Assembly: GCA_027013225.1 (NCBI GenBank)
Contig: JALUXU010000063.1
Coordinates: 62,001-126,000 of the forward strand
Source of the DNA: Acidihalobacter sp.
GTDB lineage: Bacteria; Pseudomonadota; Gammaproteobacteria; DSM-5130; Acidihalobacteraceae
DNA length: 64,000 nucleotides
Reading direction: 5' to 3'
The notes under the pieces were generated by a model that was not told the origin of the DNA, made no database searches, and saw nothing but the letters and a program-made list of their open reading frames with translations. This document shows, piece after piece, positions 30,834 to 40,225 of this stretch. The position numbers were made by a program, and so were the translations under genes. Each line of letters begins with the position of its first letter. The stretch's first letter is position 1.

Positions 30834-31606
30834 TGCGCATCCTGTTTCATGGACTGCTGTTGATCCTTAGCCTCCTGGCGTTGGGGGCATGCAGCGACAT
30901 GCCTTATCGGGGGGCGAGCTTCCATCCAGACACCTACCAGGTCAGACGCGGCGAAACCCTGTACTCCATCGCCTGGAAATTCGGCCTTAACTACCATTCG
31001 TTGGCACGCTGGAATGGTATCGCACCGCCATACACCATTTATCCTGGCCAGCGCCTGCGCATGAATCCCCCGCCGGGAAGCCGACCGCTCGTGGCGCAGC
31101 GGGCTATGCCCGCGCAAACGCGTCCGGCAGTACCGCAAAGGCGCGTTGCCGCCAGCACCCAACCCAATAATACTCTACCGCCGGTGAGGTCCTCGCCCTC
31201 GTTGGCGTCTACCAGGGCGGCTCGCCACATGACTTGGATCTGGCCTGCGCAAGGCACTGTATGCGCCGGGTTTTCACGCGGCCCGACGGGCAACCAGGGA
31301 ATAGATATCTGCGGTCGGGCGGGCGAGCCGGTGGTGGCGGCGATCGGTGGACAGGTGGTCTATAGTGGCGACGGGCTGCCGAGTTATGGGAATCTCTTGA
31401 TCATCCAGCACAATACAAGCATTATCACGGCTTATGCCCACAACCGGAAATTGCTCGTGCATGAGGGCCAGCTTGTCAAGCAAGGCCAGAAGATCGCTAT
31501 CATGGGACTCACGGGCACGGGAGTGACAAAACCCACTTTGCACTTCGAAATTCGCATCGATGGCAATCCGGTTAACCCGATGCGTTATCTGCCCGGGAAA
31601 AAATAA
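30833..31606 (+). CDS. nlpD: LysM/M23 lipoprotein, NlpD-type amidase activator
   Basis: Outer-membrane lipoprotein of 257 residues: signal peptide with lipobox ALGAC near residue 17-21, one LysM domain (YQVRRGETLYSIAWKFGLNY, about residues 36-80), a Pro/Arg/Gln-rich linker, and a C-terminal M23 fold. The first zinc-site histidine of active M23 enzymes is replaced (GNQGIDIC), while later histidines (YAHN, LHFEI) remain, so it is probably an inactive activator of cell-wall amidases as in E. coli NlpD. The start ATG overlaps the upstream stop (TGATG). Directly precedes rpoS, the classical order. Confidence 0.95.
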   Translation: MRILFHGLLLILSLLALGACSDMPYRGASFHPDTYQVRRGETLYSIAWKFGLNYHSLARWNGIAPPYTIYPGQRLRMNPPPGSRPLVAQRAMPAQTRPAVPQRRVAASTQPNNTLPPVRSSPSLASTRAARHMTWIWPAQGTVCAGFSRGPTGNQGIDICGRAGEPVVAAIGGQVVYSGDGLPSYGNLLIIQHNTSIITAYAHNRKLLVHEGQLVKQGQKIAIMGLTGTGVTKPTLHFEIRIDGNPVNPMRYLPGKK

Positions 31607-31630
31607 CGGGACGATTGGAGGGAGATATTC

Positions 31631-32614
31631 ATGGCAAAGATCAGGGCGACAGACAGTTCCCGAGGCGAAGGCAGCGTGAAAGATGTCGTGCATGCAACTA
31701 AAAAGCAGCTTTTTGTCGGGGAAGATGCGGGTGCCAATGACGAATCCGCCTCATTGACTCAAGTCGATGCGCCTCCATCCGAGCTGGATGCGATGCGTCT
31801 GTATCTGCGCGACATCGAATATTCGAAGTTGCTCACTCCTGAAGAAGAAGTGTATTACGCTCGACTTGCTCGTCAAGGCGATGCCTTGGGGAGAGAGAAA
31901 ATGATCATGTGCAATCTGCGTCTGGTGGTCAAGATCGCGCGGCGCTACATAAATCGTGGCCTGGCCTTCCTCGACCTCATCGAGGAAGGCAACCTGGGCT
32001 TGATCCACGCCGTGGAAAAATTTGATCCGGAAAAAGGCTTTCGCTTTTCCACCTATGCCACCTGGTGGATCCGCCAAGCCATCGACCGTGCGATTATGAA
32101 CCAGAGTCGCACCATCCGCGTGCCGATTCACGTCGCCAAGGAGCTGAATGCCTACCAGCGGATGGCGCGCCGGCTTACGCAATCGCTTGGCAGGGAACCC
32201 ACCATCGAGGAGCTGGCGGCGTCATTGCAGCGGCCGGTGGAAGATATCCTGCGAATGCTGCGCCTGAGCGAAAGAGCTACCTCGATCGACAGACCGATCA
32301 GGCAGGATTCTGAGCGCAGCGTGTCCGAGACGATTGCCGACGAGGTCTCGTCGGAACCATTTGATTGGCTTCTGGACGAAAACATCGCCGATCATGTGGC
32401 CGCCTGGCTGCAAGAGCTCGATGACAAACAGCGCGAGGTCATCGTACGCCGATTCGGGCTGCTGGGATATGAGATGGCCACACTTGACGAAGTCGGGCGG
32501 GCGTTGGGCGTGACCCGGGAAAGGGCGAGGCAGATTCAGGCGGAAGCCTTGCGCATTTTGCGCCGCATGCTGGAAAGCAGGGGATACACAGAGGACGCCT
32601 TGCTGGGGGGCTGA
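31631..32614 (+). CDS. rpoS: RNA polymerase sigma factor RpoS
   Basis: Sigma-38 for stationary phase and general stress. The 327-residue protein has region 1.2 ([20 protein letters not shown]), region 2 ([43 protein letters not shown]), region 3 and region 4 ([20 protein letters not shown]). The 2.4 segment and the QSRTIRVP start of region 3 match RpoS and not RpoD or RpoH. SD GGAGGGAG precedes the ATG. It ends the surE-pcm-yqaA-nlpD-rpoS block; in relatives its main promoter is inside nlpD. Confidence 0.97.
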   Translation: MAKIRATDSSRGEGSVKDVVHATKKQLFVGEDAGANDESASLTQVDAPPSELDAMRLYLRDIEYSKLLTPEEEVYYARLARQGDALGREKMIMCNLRLVVKIARRYINRGLAFLDLIEEGNLGLIHAVEKFDPEKGFRFSTYATWWIRQAIDRAIMNQSRTIRVPIHVAKELNAYQRMARRLTQSLGREPTIEELAASLQRPVEDILRMLRLSERATSIDRPIRQDSERSVSETIADEVSSEPFDWLLDENIADHVAAWLQELDDKQREVIVRRFGLLGYEMATLDEVGRALGVTRERARQIQAEALRILRRMLESRGYTEDALLGG

Positions 32615-32672
32615 AAGCCATCGGGTTGGCGACTGCGCTTGTGCGGGATGTTCTGATCGCGCAGGTCCTTTG

Positions 32673-33041
32673 CTACAGCAACAACGCCGCGACAACTTTG
32701 CGGCGTTCCGACACCAATACCGTATACGTGCGGCAGGCCGCTGCGTTGTCCATGAATTCGCAGCCGATGCCCGTGCCGGCAATCCGCCGTAACAGCCGTG
32801 TGGAAGGAAATTGCTGGCGATCGCCGGTGCCAATGATCACGATCTCGGGTTTGTCATCCAGAATCGGATCGAGGTCGCCCGGTTCCATTTCTTCCAGCGT
32901 GAGCGGCCGCCAGTCGGTGATGAGCCACTGGGGGCTGACGATCAGGCTGCGTTCATAGACTACATGGTCGATGGTTACGCGCCCCGGTGAGTAGGCATTG
33001 ATTATGTGTCGGCCATCTATATTGTCTTCGCTCATCTGCAT
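32673..33041 (-). CDS. Mth938-like (DUF498) domain protein
   Basis: A 122-residue single-domain protein related to Mth938 and to the mitochondrial complex I assembly factor NDUFAF3. Typical stretches are HIINAYSPGRVTIDHVVYERSLIVSP and the conserved PEIVIIGTGDRQQFPSTRLL near the middle, followed by GIGCEFMDNAAACRTYTVL. Function in bacteria is unknown. AGGAG lies about 10 bases before the ATG. Convergent with rpoS across 58 bp. Confidence 0.88.
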   Translation of the reverse strand: MQMSEDNIDGRHIINAYSPGRVTIDHVVYERSLIVSPQWLITDWRPLTLEEMEPGDLDPILDDKPEIVIIGTGDRQQFPSTRLLRRIAGTGIGCEFMDNAAACRTYTVLVSERRKVVAALLL

Positions 33042-33205
33042 GGGGTATGCGCTCCTGTGATCCTAAGATTCGATATCGATAATTTTACACATTGAACACC
33101 TCTGGGCCGTGACAAATGCCTTGATTTCAATTGACAGTTGCAGGTTGGATGCGTAATGCTTTTAATTTTTTATCCTTGGTGCCGCAGGCCCCAAAAGAGA
33201 CGGTT

Positions 33206-34387
33206 GTGAAAGACGATTTCCAGCGCATTCAAAGACTTCCTCCGTATGTGTTCAATATTGTCAATGAACTCAAAGCCAAGGCCAGGGCGCGTGGGGAGGA
33301 TGTCATTGACTTTGGCATGGGTAACCCTGATCAACCCACGCCGCAACATATCGTCGACAAGCTGATAGAAGCCGCCCAGCGCGGCGATACGCACCGCTAT
33401 TCTATTTCTCGCGGTATTCCAAGGTTGCGGCGGGCGATCAGCCATTGGTACAAACAGCGCTTCGATGTCGATATCGATCCCGATTCGGAAGCGATAGTGA
33501 CCATCGGATCCAAGGAAGGGCTGGCGCATCTTGCGCTGGCGACGCTCGGCCCCGGCGATGTGGTGCTGGTTCCCAATCCTGCGTATCCGATCCATCCCTA
33601 TGGTTGCGTCATTGCCGGCGCGGATATCCGCCATGTGCAGCTGACGCCGGAAGTGGACTTCTTCGACGAACTTCAGCGCGCCATCGTGGATAGCTGGCCA
33701 AAACCGAAGATGCTGATCCTCAACTTTCCCGGAAATCCCACCGGTCAGTGCGTGGATCTCGAGTTTTTCGAAAAAGTGGTCGCCATCGCGCGCGAGCACG
33801 GTATCTGGGTGGTCCATGATATTGCCTACGCGGAAATCGCCTTCGACGGCTATCGTGCGCCCTCTATTTTGCAGGTGCCAGATGCCAAGGACGTGGCCGT
33901 GGAATTCTATTCTTTGTCCAAAACCTACAACATGCCGGGATGGCGGGTGGGGTTCATGTGTGGCAATCAGAAACTTGTGGCCGCGCTGGCGCGCATGAAA
34001 TCCTATCTGGATTACGGCATGTTCACGCCCATACAGGTGGCGGCAATCACCGCGCTGGAAGGGCCGCAGGATTGTGTCGAGCAGATTCGCGAAACCTATC
34101 GTGTCCGTCGCGATGTGCTTTGCAATGGCCTGAATTCAGCCGGTTGGGAGGTCGAAAAGCCGCAGGCGACCATGTTCGTCTGGGCACGCATACCCGAACG
34201 TTACCGCGAGCTGGGCTCGCTGGAGTTTTCCAAGCGGCTGCTCAAGCAGGCCAAGGTTGCCGTGGCGCCCGGCATCGGTTTCGGCACCTATGGCGACGAT
34301 CACGTGCGTTTTGGCCTGATCGAGAACACACACCGCACTCGTCAGGCGATACGCGGCATTCGTCACATGTTGCGTAATGACGATTGA
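33206..34387 (+). CDS. alaC: Glutamate-pyruvate (alanine) aminotransferase
   Basis: PLP enzyme making alanine from pyruvate. It follows E. coli AlaC closely: [79 protein letters not shown], the PLP-lysine segment [17 protein letters not shown], and [19 protein letters not shown]. Start uncertain: GTG at 33206 gives the usual N terminus (VKDDFQRI) and 393 residues; ATG at 33149 would add 19 atypical residues. The stop region precedes hom by 34 bp, and alaC-hom is a common pair. Confidence 0.93.
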   Translation: MKDDFQRIQRLPPYVFNIVNELKAKARARGEDVIDFGMGNPDQPTPQHIVDKLIEAAQRGDTHRYSISRGIPRLRRAISHWYKQRFDVDIDPDSEAIVTIGSKEGLAHLALATLGPGDVVLVPNPAYPIHPYGCVIAGADIRHVQLTPEVDFFDELQRAIVDSWPKPKMLILNFPGNPTGQCVDLEFFEKVVAIAREHGIWVVHDIAYAEIAFDGYRAPSILQVPDAKDVAVEFYSLSKTYNMPGWRVGFMCGNQKLVAALARMKSYLDYGMFTPIQVAAITALEGPQDCVEQIRETYRVRRDVLCNGLNSAGWEVEKPQATMFVWARIPERYRELGSLEFSKRLLKQAKVAVAPGIGFGTYGDDHVRFGLIENTHRTRQAIRGIRHMLRNDD

Positions 34388-34421
34388 ATTGCATGCAACA
34401 GCTCAAAAAAAGGAGTCTGCT

Positions 34422-35732
34422 TTGAAACCAGTCAAGGTTGGCCTGCTGGGCCTCGGAACCGTCGGTTGTGGCGTGGTCAACGTCGTGGCCCGCAATGCCA
34501 GTGAAATCCGCCGCCGCGCCGGTAGAGGCATTGATATCGTGAGCGCCTCGGCCCGTAATCTTGCGCGCAGGCGCGAGTGCGAACTCAGCGGCATCGAACT
34601 GACGACCGACCCATCCATCATCATCAATGATCCTGAGATTCAAGTCGTTCTCGAATTGATCGGAGGCATTGAGCCGGCTCGGACGCTGGTTCTTGGCGCC
34701 GTAGAAAACCGTAAGCATGTGGTTACTGCCAATAAGGCGCTCATCGCATTGCATGGCAACGAAATCTTCGCTCGAGCAAGCGAGAAGGGCGTCACCGTTG
34801 CATTCGAGGCGGCCGTTGGCGGCGGCATCCCGATCATCAAGGCGATCCGCGAAGCGCTGTCCGGCAATACCATCGAATGGCTGGCGGGCATCATCAACGG
34901 CACCGGCAATTTCATCCTGACCGAGATGCGTGACAAGGGACGCGACTTCGCCGATGTGCTGGCGGAGGCGCAACGCCTGGGCTATGCCGAAGCCGACCCT
35001 ACCTTTGATGTGGAAGGCATCGATGCTGCGCACAAACTCACCATTCTTGCCTCCATCGCTTTTGGCATCCCACTGCAATTCGATCGGGTCTATACCGAAG
35101 GCATTACCCGCATTACGGCGAAGGATGTTCGCAACGCGGCCGAGCTCGGTTATCGCATCAAGCATTTGGGCATCGCCCGCCGGCAAGGCGAGGGTATCGA
35201 GCTGAGAGTGCATCCCGCGCTCATCCCGCATCGCCGACTGCTGGCCAATGTCGATGGGGTAATGAATGCGGTTCTAGTGCGAGGCGATGCCGTGGGACCG
35301 ACACTCTATTACGGTCCTGGCGCGGGCGCCGAACCCACCGCCTCGGCAGTCGTCGCCGATTTGGTGGATGTCACCCGTGATTTGACGGTTGATCCCACCA
35401 ATCGCGTGCCTCATTTGGCGTTTCAGCCGGATGCCCTGGTCGATCTGCCGGTATTGCCAATCAGCCAGGCGATCAGCGCTTATTATCTGCACTTGCGCGC
35501 CTTCGATCGTCCTGGGGTGCTGGCCGATATCACCCGCATTCTCGGCGAAAGAAAGATCAGCATCGAGGCGGTGTTACAACCACAGCCCGAAGAAGGTGCG
35601 AAGGACGCCTCTATCGTCATCCTCACCGCACCCGTGCGCGAATCTCATATCGATGAGGCCATCACTGCCATCCAGTCGCTGGACGCTCTGACCGTCCCGC
35701 TGACCCGCATCAGGGTGGAAACGCTGAAATAA
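34422..35732 (+). CDS. hom: Homoserine dehydrogenase
   Basis: Reduces aspartate semialdehyde to homoserine for threonine and methionine synthesis. The protein has the Rossmann motif VGLLGLGTVGCG, then VTANKALIA, the family signature AAVGGGIPIIKAI, AGIINGTGNFILTEM, ADPTFDVEGIDAAHKL, and a C-terminal ACT domain (YYLHLRAFDRPGVLADITRI). Start chosen at TTG 34422 because AGGAG lies six bases ahead and the 436-residue product matches the family; an ATG at 34377 overlapping the alaC stop would add 15 residues. thrC, often next, is absent. Confidence 0.95.
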   Translation: MKPVKVGLLGLGTVGCGVVNVVARNASEIRRRAGRGIDIVSASARNLARRRECELSGIELTTDPSIIINDPEIQVVLELIGGIEPARTLVLGAVENRKHVVTANKALIALHGNEIFARASEKGVTVAFEAAVGGGIPIIKAIREALSGNTIEWLAGIINGTGNFILTEMRDKGRDFADVLAEAQRLGYAEADPTFDVEGIDAAHKLTILASIAFGIPLQFDRVYTEGITRITAKDVRNAAELGYRIKHLGIARRQGEGIELRVHPALIPHRRLLANVDGVMNAVLVRGDAVGPTLYYGPGAGAEPTASAVVADLVDVTRDLTVDPTNRVPHLAFQPDALVDLPVLPISQAISAYYLHLRAFDRPGVLADITRILGERKISIEAVLQPQPEEGAKDASIVILTAPVRESHIDEAITAIQSLDALTVPLTRIRVETLK

Positions 35733-35773
35733 TCCCCATCCGAAACCGTGGCCGTAATGCGGCCACAGCGCAT

Positions 35774-37327
35774 TCAGCTTTGCGCGCTATAGAGTTTGCG
35801 GGCGATATGTTCTGGCGGCAGTGGGTGCTCACTGTCTAGATGCAGGACGGGTTCATCGTCCCCCAACGGCTCGAGTTGCCGCTGCTGATGGCGTAATACA
35901 GCCGCCGTGGCTTCAGATATATCACCGCGGCGTTTATGCAAGCGTGAGCGCAGGGTGTCGTAATCGGCATCTATGGCCAATATAAGGAAAGGCACTTCGC
36001 GTTCGGTGGCAAGCCCAGCAAAGCGTTCCCGCAGGTCGCGTTTGAGAAAAGTGGCGTCGACGATCGCCAGATACCCGGCGCGGAGAATACGATCGGCCAG
36101 ATCGCGCAGATGGGCATAGGTTTTTTCGGTAGCGGTTTCTTCATAGAGACCGGTGCCCAGCCCTGAATGGGAGTCGGTCTTGGGAGAAAGACCATGCAAC
36201 CGCTTGCGTTCGAGATCGGAGCGCACCCGGATGGCCCCTAGTCCATCGACGATCTGCCCGCTCAATGTGGTCTTTCCGGAGCCGGAAAAGCCATGCGTGA
36301 CCAGTAAAGCGGGCTGGCCAGGGCGGGCGTATTCTTCCGCAAGATCGAGATAGCGGTGATACTCGCCAAGGATAGACTCACGCTCTGTGGCTGAAATGCC
36401 CGGTTGGGCGAGGCGAATGCTGGCCACCTTGGCCCTGACCATGGCGCGGTAGAGCTGATAAAAACGCATCAACGCCAAGGCGTCATAGTCGCCAGTGGCC
36501 TCCAGCCAGGCATTGAGCGCATGATGGGCCAGCTGCACTGCGCCGCGGCTTTCCAGATCCATGACCAGAAAGGCGATTTCATTGGCCACGTCGATCCAGC
36601 GGAAATGCGGATTGAATTCGATACCATCGAAGATAGCAATTTCGCCCTCGAACAAGGTCATGTTCCCCAGATGCATGTCGCCATGACACTCGCGCACGAA
36701 ACCGAGGTCGCGCCGTTCCTGCAACAGGGGCTTTAGACGCCGGTATTCTGTCTGCGTCCATTCTTCCAGAGTATCGAGACACTTTTGTTCGCTCGCATCG
36801 CTTATGAGGTCGCGCAGTTGGTCGAAGTTTTGCTGCATGGGCTCGAAGACGACTTCGGGGCGGCCAAAATCGCTGTCTTCAGGCGCTTTTTCCGCTTGCT
36901 GGTGGAAACGGGTAATGATGGGAATGAGGCGATCGATGAAGTCAACGCCCAGTTCGCCTCGCTCCAGCAGGCGATCGAGTTGCTGCTCAGGATCGAACTG
37001 CCGCATATGTAACACATAGTCGATGGGCTCGCCTTCGCCACCGATGCGGGCGTGTCCATCCGTTTCTATGACCGGCAGCACATCGAGATAAAGATTAGGC
37101 GCAAGGCGTCGGTTGAGACGCAGCTCTTCCTTGCAATAGAACGCGCGTTTTTCGACGCTGGAGAAGTCGAGAAAGCCAAGATTGAGCGGTTTTTTAAGCT
37201 TGTAGGCGTGGTCGCCGGTCAAGAATACGGCAGAGATGTGTGTCTGAACGACCTCAACGGACTGAACGGGGTGAGGATAGGCTTGTGGCCGAGTGAGATC
37301 GGCCAGCAGGCGTTCGAATTGCGGCAT
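35774..37327 (-). CDS. Bifunctional APH-like kinase / P-loop AAA kinase fusion
   Basis: A 517-residue two-domain protein. Residues about 1-330 resemble aminoglycoside phosphotransferase-type kinases, with the catalytic-loop-like CHGDMHLGNMTLF and metal-binding IFDGIEFNPHFRWIDVANEI. Residues about 340-517 form a small nucleotide-kinase P-loop domain with THGFSGSGKTTLSGQIVDGL, then RVRSDLERKRLHGL and AIVDATFLKRDLRERF. This pairing is a recurrent bacterial architecture (COG2187 plus COG0645) without a firmly known substrate. Convergent with hom and divergent from mrcB. Not evidence of antibiotic resistance. Confidence 0.85.
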   Translation of the reverse strand: MPQFERLLADLTRPQAYPHPVQSVEVVQTHISAVFLTGDHAYKLKKPLNLGFLDFSSVEKRAFYCKEELRLNRRLAPNLYLDVLPVIETDGHARIGGEGEPIDYVLHMRQFDPEQQLDRLLERGELGVDFIDRLIPIITRFHQQAEKAPEDSDFGRPEVVFEPMQQNFDQLRDLISDASEQKCLDTLEEWTQTEYRRLKPLLQERRDLGFVRECHGDMHLGNMTLFEGEIAIFDGIEFNPHFRWIDVANEIAFLVMDLESRGAVQLAHHALNAWLEATGDYDALALMRFYQLYRAMVRAKVASIRLAQPGISATERESILGEYHRYLDLAEEYARPGQPALLVTHGFSGSGKTTLSGQIVDGLGAIRVRSDLERKRLHGLSPKTDSHSGLGTGLYEETATEKTYAHLRDLADRILRAGYLAIVDATFLKRDLRERFAGLATEREVPFLILAIDADYDTLRSRLHKRRGDISEATAAVLRHQQRQLEPLGDDEPVLHLDSEHPLPPEHIARKLYSAQS

Positions 37328-37403
37328 GCGTAACTCCTTATGCTCTTGTCGTCAAGAAGGGAAGCAAGGATAATCCGGCATTGATCCTCTGACAAATTGT
37401 TGC

Positions 37404-39740
37404 ATGCCAAAACCCGCCTCATCCCGCAAAAAGAAACCGCGCGTTTCCCGCAATACACGCCGCCGCAAGCCGTCCACTCGCCGCTGGATATGGATTGGAG
37501 GCGTGCTGGCCTTGCTCGGGGTGGGCATGACGGCCTATGTCGTCTGGCTCGATCACCTCGTAGTCAGCCAGTTTGAAGCCAAGCGCTATGCCTTGCCGGC
37601 GCGAGTGTATTCCTCGCCCTTCGATGTGTATGCGGGCGCCCGTATGAGCGAGGCCGATCTGCAAAGGGCGCTTGATTTGCTCGATTATAAAGCCATGGCC
37701 GATACGTCCTTGCCGGAGACATATCGACGACAGGGAGCCGACTGGGAGGTGCATACCAGGGGGTTTCGCTCGCCTGACGGCGAAGAGCCGAGCCGCCGCC
37801 TTCTGATACATTTTTCTGGCAGCCGGATTACGGCCCTGGAAACGCCCGCCGGCCAAAGCGTGCCACTGGCGCGTCTCAGGCCGCTGCTGATCGCAAAGAT
37901 CTACCCTCAATCGCATGAGGATCGCATTCTGGTGCGTCTGCGCGCTATGCCTCCCTTGTTGCCCAAGGCCATCGTCGCAGTGGAAGACAGGCGTTTTTAC
38001 CGCCATCATGGAGTCGATCCGGTGGCTATCGGCCGGGCTTTGTGGGTCGATGTGCATGCCCGCCGTTTCGTTCAAGGTGGAAGCACGCTTACGCAGCAGT
38101 TGGTCAAGAATTTCTATTTGAGCAATCACCGCAGCCTCTGGCGCAAGTTTAACGAGGCAATCATGGCGGTGTTGCTGGAATGGCATTACGACAAGAAAAC
38201 CATCCTTGAAACCTATCTTAACGAGGTCTATCTCGGCCAGGATGGCCGTCGTGCGATTCATGGCATGGGGCTAGCCAGTGAGTTCTACTTCAGTAAACCA
38301 GTGCATCGCCTGGATGCCGCCCAGATCGCTCTTCTGGTCGCGCTGGTCCGCGGCCCTTCTTACTACGACCCGCGCCTGCACCCCCGGAGGGCGCTGAAGC
38401 GGCGCAATCTGGTGCTGAGCACTTTGCATGCCGCTGGTGTGATCGACGCCGCCACCTTGAAACATGCCCGGGCGCAACCGCTTGGCGTGACGCCCAAGGC
38501 ACGTTCGGGCATCACCCCGTTTCCGGCGTTCGTCGATTTGGTGCGGCGTCAGCTGGCGCGTGATTACCGCCCCGAGGACTTACGCACCCAAGGATTGATC
38601 ATCTATACCACGCTCAGGCCGTTAATTCAGTTGGCTGCGCGACAGGCCGTCACACAAGGGCTGCGACGAGTGGAGAGCGAACACTTTATGCATGCAAGCC
38701 GTTTGCAGTCTGCTGTGGTGGTCACCTCTGTGGAAAACGGCGAAGTCTATGCCCTCGTGGGTGGCCGTCAGGCCGGCCTGTCGGGATTCAATCGGGCGCT
38801 GGATGCGCGCCGCTCGATCGGCTCTTTGATCAAGCCAGCCATTTACCTCACCGCGCTGGAGCGCCCTGATAAATATACCCTGGCCACCATGCTGGACGAT
38901 GCGCCGCTCGAATACCATTATGGAAACAAGACCTGGGCGCCGTTGAATTATGACCGTAAGAATCATGGCCGGGTGACTGTGATGGATGCATTGGTCGAAT
39001 CCTATAATGTCTCCACCGCCAGGCTGGGTTTGACACTCGGCTTGCCAAGAGTGGTCGCTACCGCGCACGCACTTGGCATCCGTTCGCCTATTCACCGCTA
39101 TCCGGCCACGCTTCTTGGCGCCGTGCCGGTGCCGCCGATAGAGGTTGCGCAGATGTATCAAACTTTGGCGGCTGGCGGTTATCGGGCGCCCTTGCGCGCC
39201 ATTCAGACTGTCGTCGATCCGCGTGGCCAAAGCCTGCAACGCTATCCCCTCGCGATTGAGCGGGTCGCGCCGGCTGATGGCACCTATCTGGTTGATGCCG
39301 CTCTGCATGAAGTCACCCGCCGTGGCACCGCCAGATCCTTGCGCTATCTGTTGCCGAAAGGCATGCTGGTGGCGGGTAAGACGGGTACCACCAACAAGCT
39401 GCGAGATAGCTGGTTTGCCGGTTTCGGGGCGCGTGAAGTCGCCGTGGTATGGGTGGGACGTGACGATTACGAACCCACTGGACTCACCGGCGCCACTGGC
39501 GCCTTGCCGATTTGGGCAAATCTCATGCGCGCCATCCATGCCGCGCCCTTGGCGATGATGCAACCGGCGGATATCGTCTGGCGCACCATCGACCCGGCGA
39601 CTGGCTTGCGCACCATGAAATCGTGTTCAGATGCCGAGTGGATGCCGTTCATAAAAGGCAGTGAACCCCGGGGCGAGGTCCACTGTAAAGGCGAGCGGCG
39701 CAAGGGTGTGGTCGAATGGTTCAAGGGCTTGTTGAAATGA
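37404..39740 (+). CDS. mrcB: Penicillin-binding protein 1b (bifunctional class A)
   Basis: Builds and crosslinks peptidoglycan. After a basic cytoplasmic tail, a transmembrane helix spans about residues 29-49. A UB2H-like region precedes the GT51 glycosyltransferase with Glu194 in AVEDRRFYRHHG and GGSTLTQQLVKNFYL. The transpeptidase has Ser474-LI-Lys477, Ser533-Tyr-Asn535 and the KTG triad at 659. Length 778 fits PBP1b. The stop overlaps the start of a TPR lipoprotein that is probably its activator. Confidence 0.96.
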   Translation: MPKPASSRKKKPRVSRNTRRRKPSTRRWIWIGGVLALLGVGMTAYVVWLDHLVVSQFEAKRYALPARVYSSPFDVYAGARMSEADLQRALDLLDYKAMADTSLPETYRRQGADWEVHTRGFRSPDGEEPSRRLLIHFSGSRITALETPAGQSVPLARLRPLLIAKIYPQSHEDRILVRLRAMPPLLPKAIVAVEDRRFYRHHGVDPVAIGRALWVDVHARRFVQGGSTLTQQLVKNFYLSNHRSLWRKFNEAIMAVLLEWHYDKKTILETYLNEVYLGQDGRRAIHGMGLASEFYFSKPVHRLDAAQIALLVALVRGPSYYDPRLHPRRALKRRNLVLSTLHAAGVIDAATLKHARAQPLGVTPKARSGITPFPAFVDLVRRQLARDYRPEDLRTQGLIIYTTLRPLIQLAARQAVTQGLRRVESEHFMHASRLQSAVVVTSVENGEVYALVGGRQAGLSGFNRALDARRSIGSLIKPAIYLTALERPDKYTLATMLDDAPLEYHYGNKTWAPLNYDRKNHGRVTVMDALVESYNVSTARLGLTLGLPRVVATAHALGIRSPIHRYPATLLGAVPVPPIEVAQMYQTLAAGGYRAPLRAIQTVVDPRGQSLQRYPLAIERVAPADGTYLVDAALHEVTRRGTARSLRYLLPKGMLVAGKTGTTNKLRDSWFAGFGAREVAVVWVGRDDYEPTGLTGATGALPIWANLMRAIHAAPLAMMQPADIVWRTIDPATGLRTMKSCSDAEWMPFIKGSEPRGEVHCKGERRKGVVEWFKGLLK

Positions 39741-40225
39741 AAGTGAGAACTCATCGTCTGCTTTTACTGGCCGGCATTGTGACCCTTTCGGCCTGCGCCA
39801 CGGCTCCGCCGCCTGTATCCACGCCAGCCAAGCCGCCGGTTTCCAAGAACAAACCACCCGTCGGCCTGCAAGCGTCACCGGCGCCAAATCCTGAAGCCAT
39901 GCCGGCTGCGGCGCTGGCGCTCGCACGTCAGGCGGATGCGGCGGCCAAGCGCCTCGACTGGGTGCTGGCCTCACGTCAGCTCGAACGCGCGCTGCAAATC
40001 GCACCGCGCAATCCCTTGTTGTGGCAGCGCCTGGCGGCTGTGCGCTATAGCCAGGGGCGTTACCGCCAGGCGGAAACTTTCGCCGCAAAATCCAATGCCT
40101 TCGCTGTCGGAGATGCCCCCATCCAGGCATTGAACTGGCGCATCATCGCAGCAGCACGTCAAGCGCTGGGCGACCGTGCAGGCGCACTGAAGGCGCTACA
40201 ACAGGCGCGCGCCTATGGCAGATGA
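39737..40225 (+). CDS. lpoP: TPR lipoprotein, probable PBP1b activator (LpoP-like)
   Basis: A 162-residue outer-membrane lipoprotein. Signal peptide with lipobox TLSAC near residue 16-20, a Pro/Lys-rich linker (APPPVSTPAKPPVSKNKPP) and one TPR pair (ASRQLERALQIAPRNPLLWQ, then RYRQAETFAAKSNAF). In Pseudomonas aeruginosa a TPR lipoprotein encoded next to the PBP1b gene, LpoP, activates PBP1b; the position, lipobox and TPR here match that case. The ATG overlaps the mrcB stop by 4 bp, and the gene end overlaps yoaA by 11 bp. Function is inferred from this. Confidence 0.82.
   Translation: MKVRTHRLLLLAGIVTLSACATAPPPVSTPAKPPVSKNKPPVGLQASPAPNPEAMPAAALALARQADAAAKRLDWVLASRQLERALQIAPRNPLLWQRLAAVRYSQGRYRQAETFAAKSNAFAVGDAPIQALNWRIIAAARQALGDRAGALKALQQARAYGR

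Noticed and set aside
34242-35231. 329-codon open frame antisense to alaC/hom
   Set aside because: Overlaps two well-supported genes, and its translation is low-complexity His/Asp/Arg without family features.
35774-37327. Aminoglycoside resistance gene
   Set aside because: The APH fold alone does not show drug resistance; the fused architecture is a common chromosomal housekeeping type.
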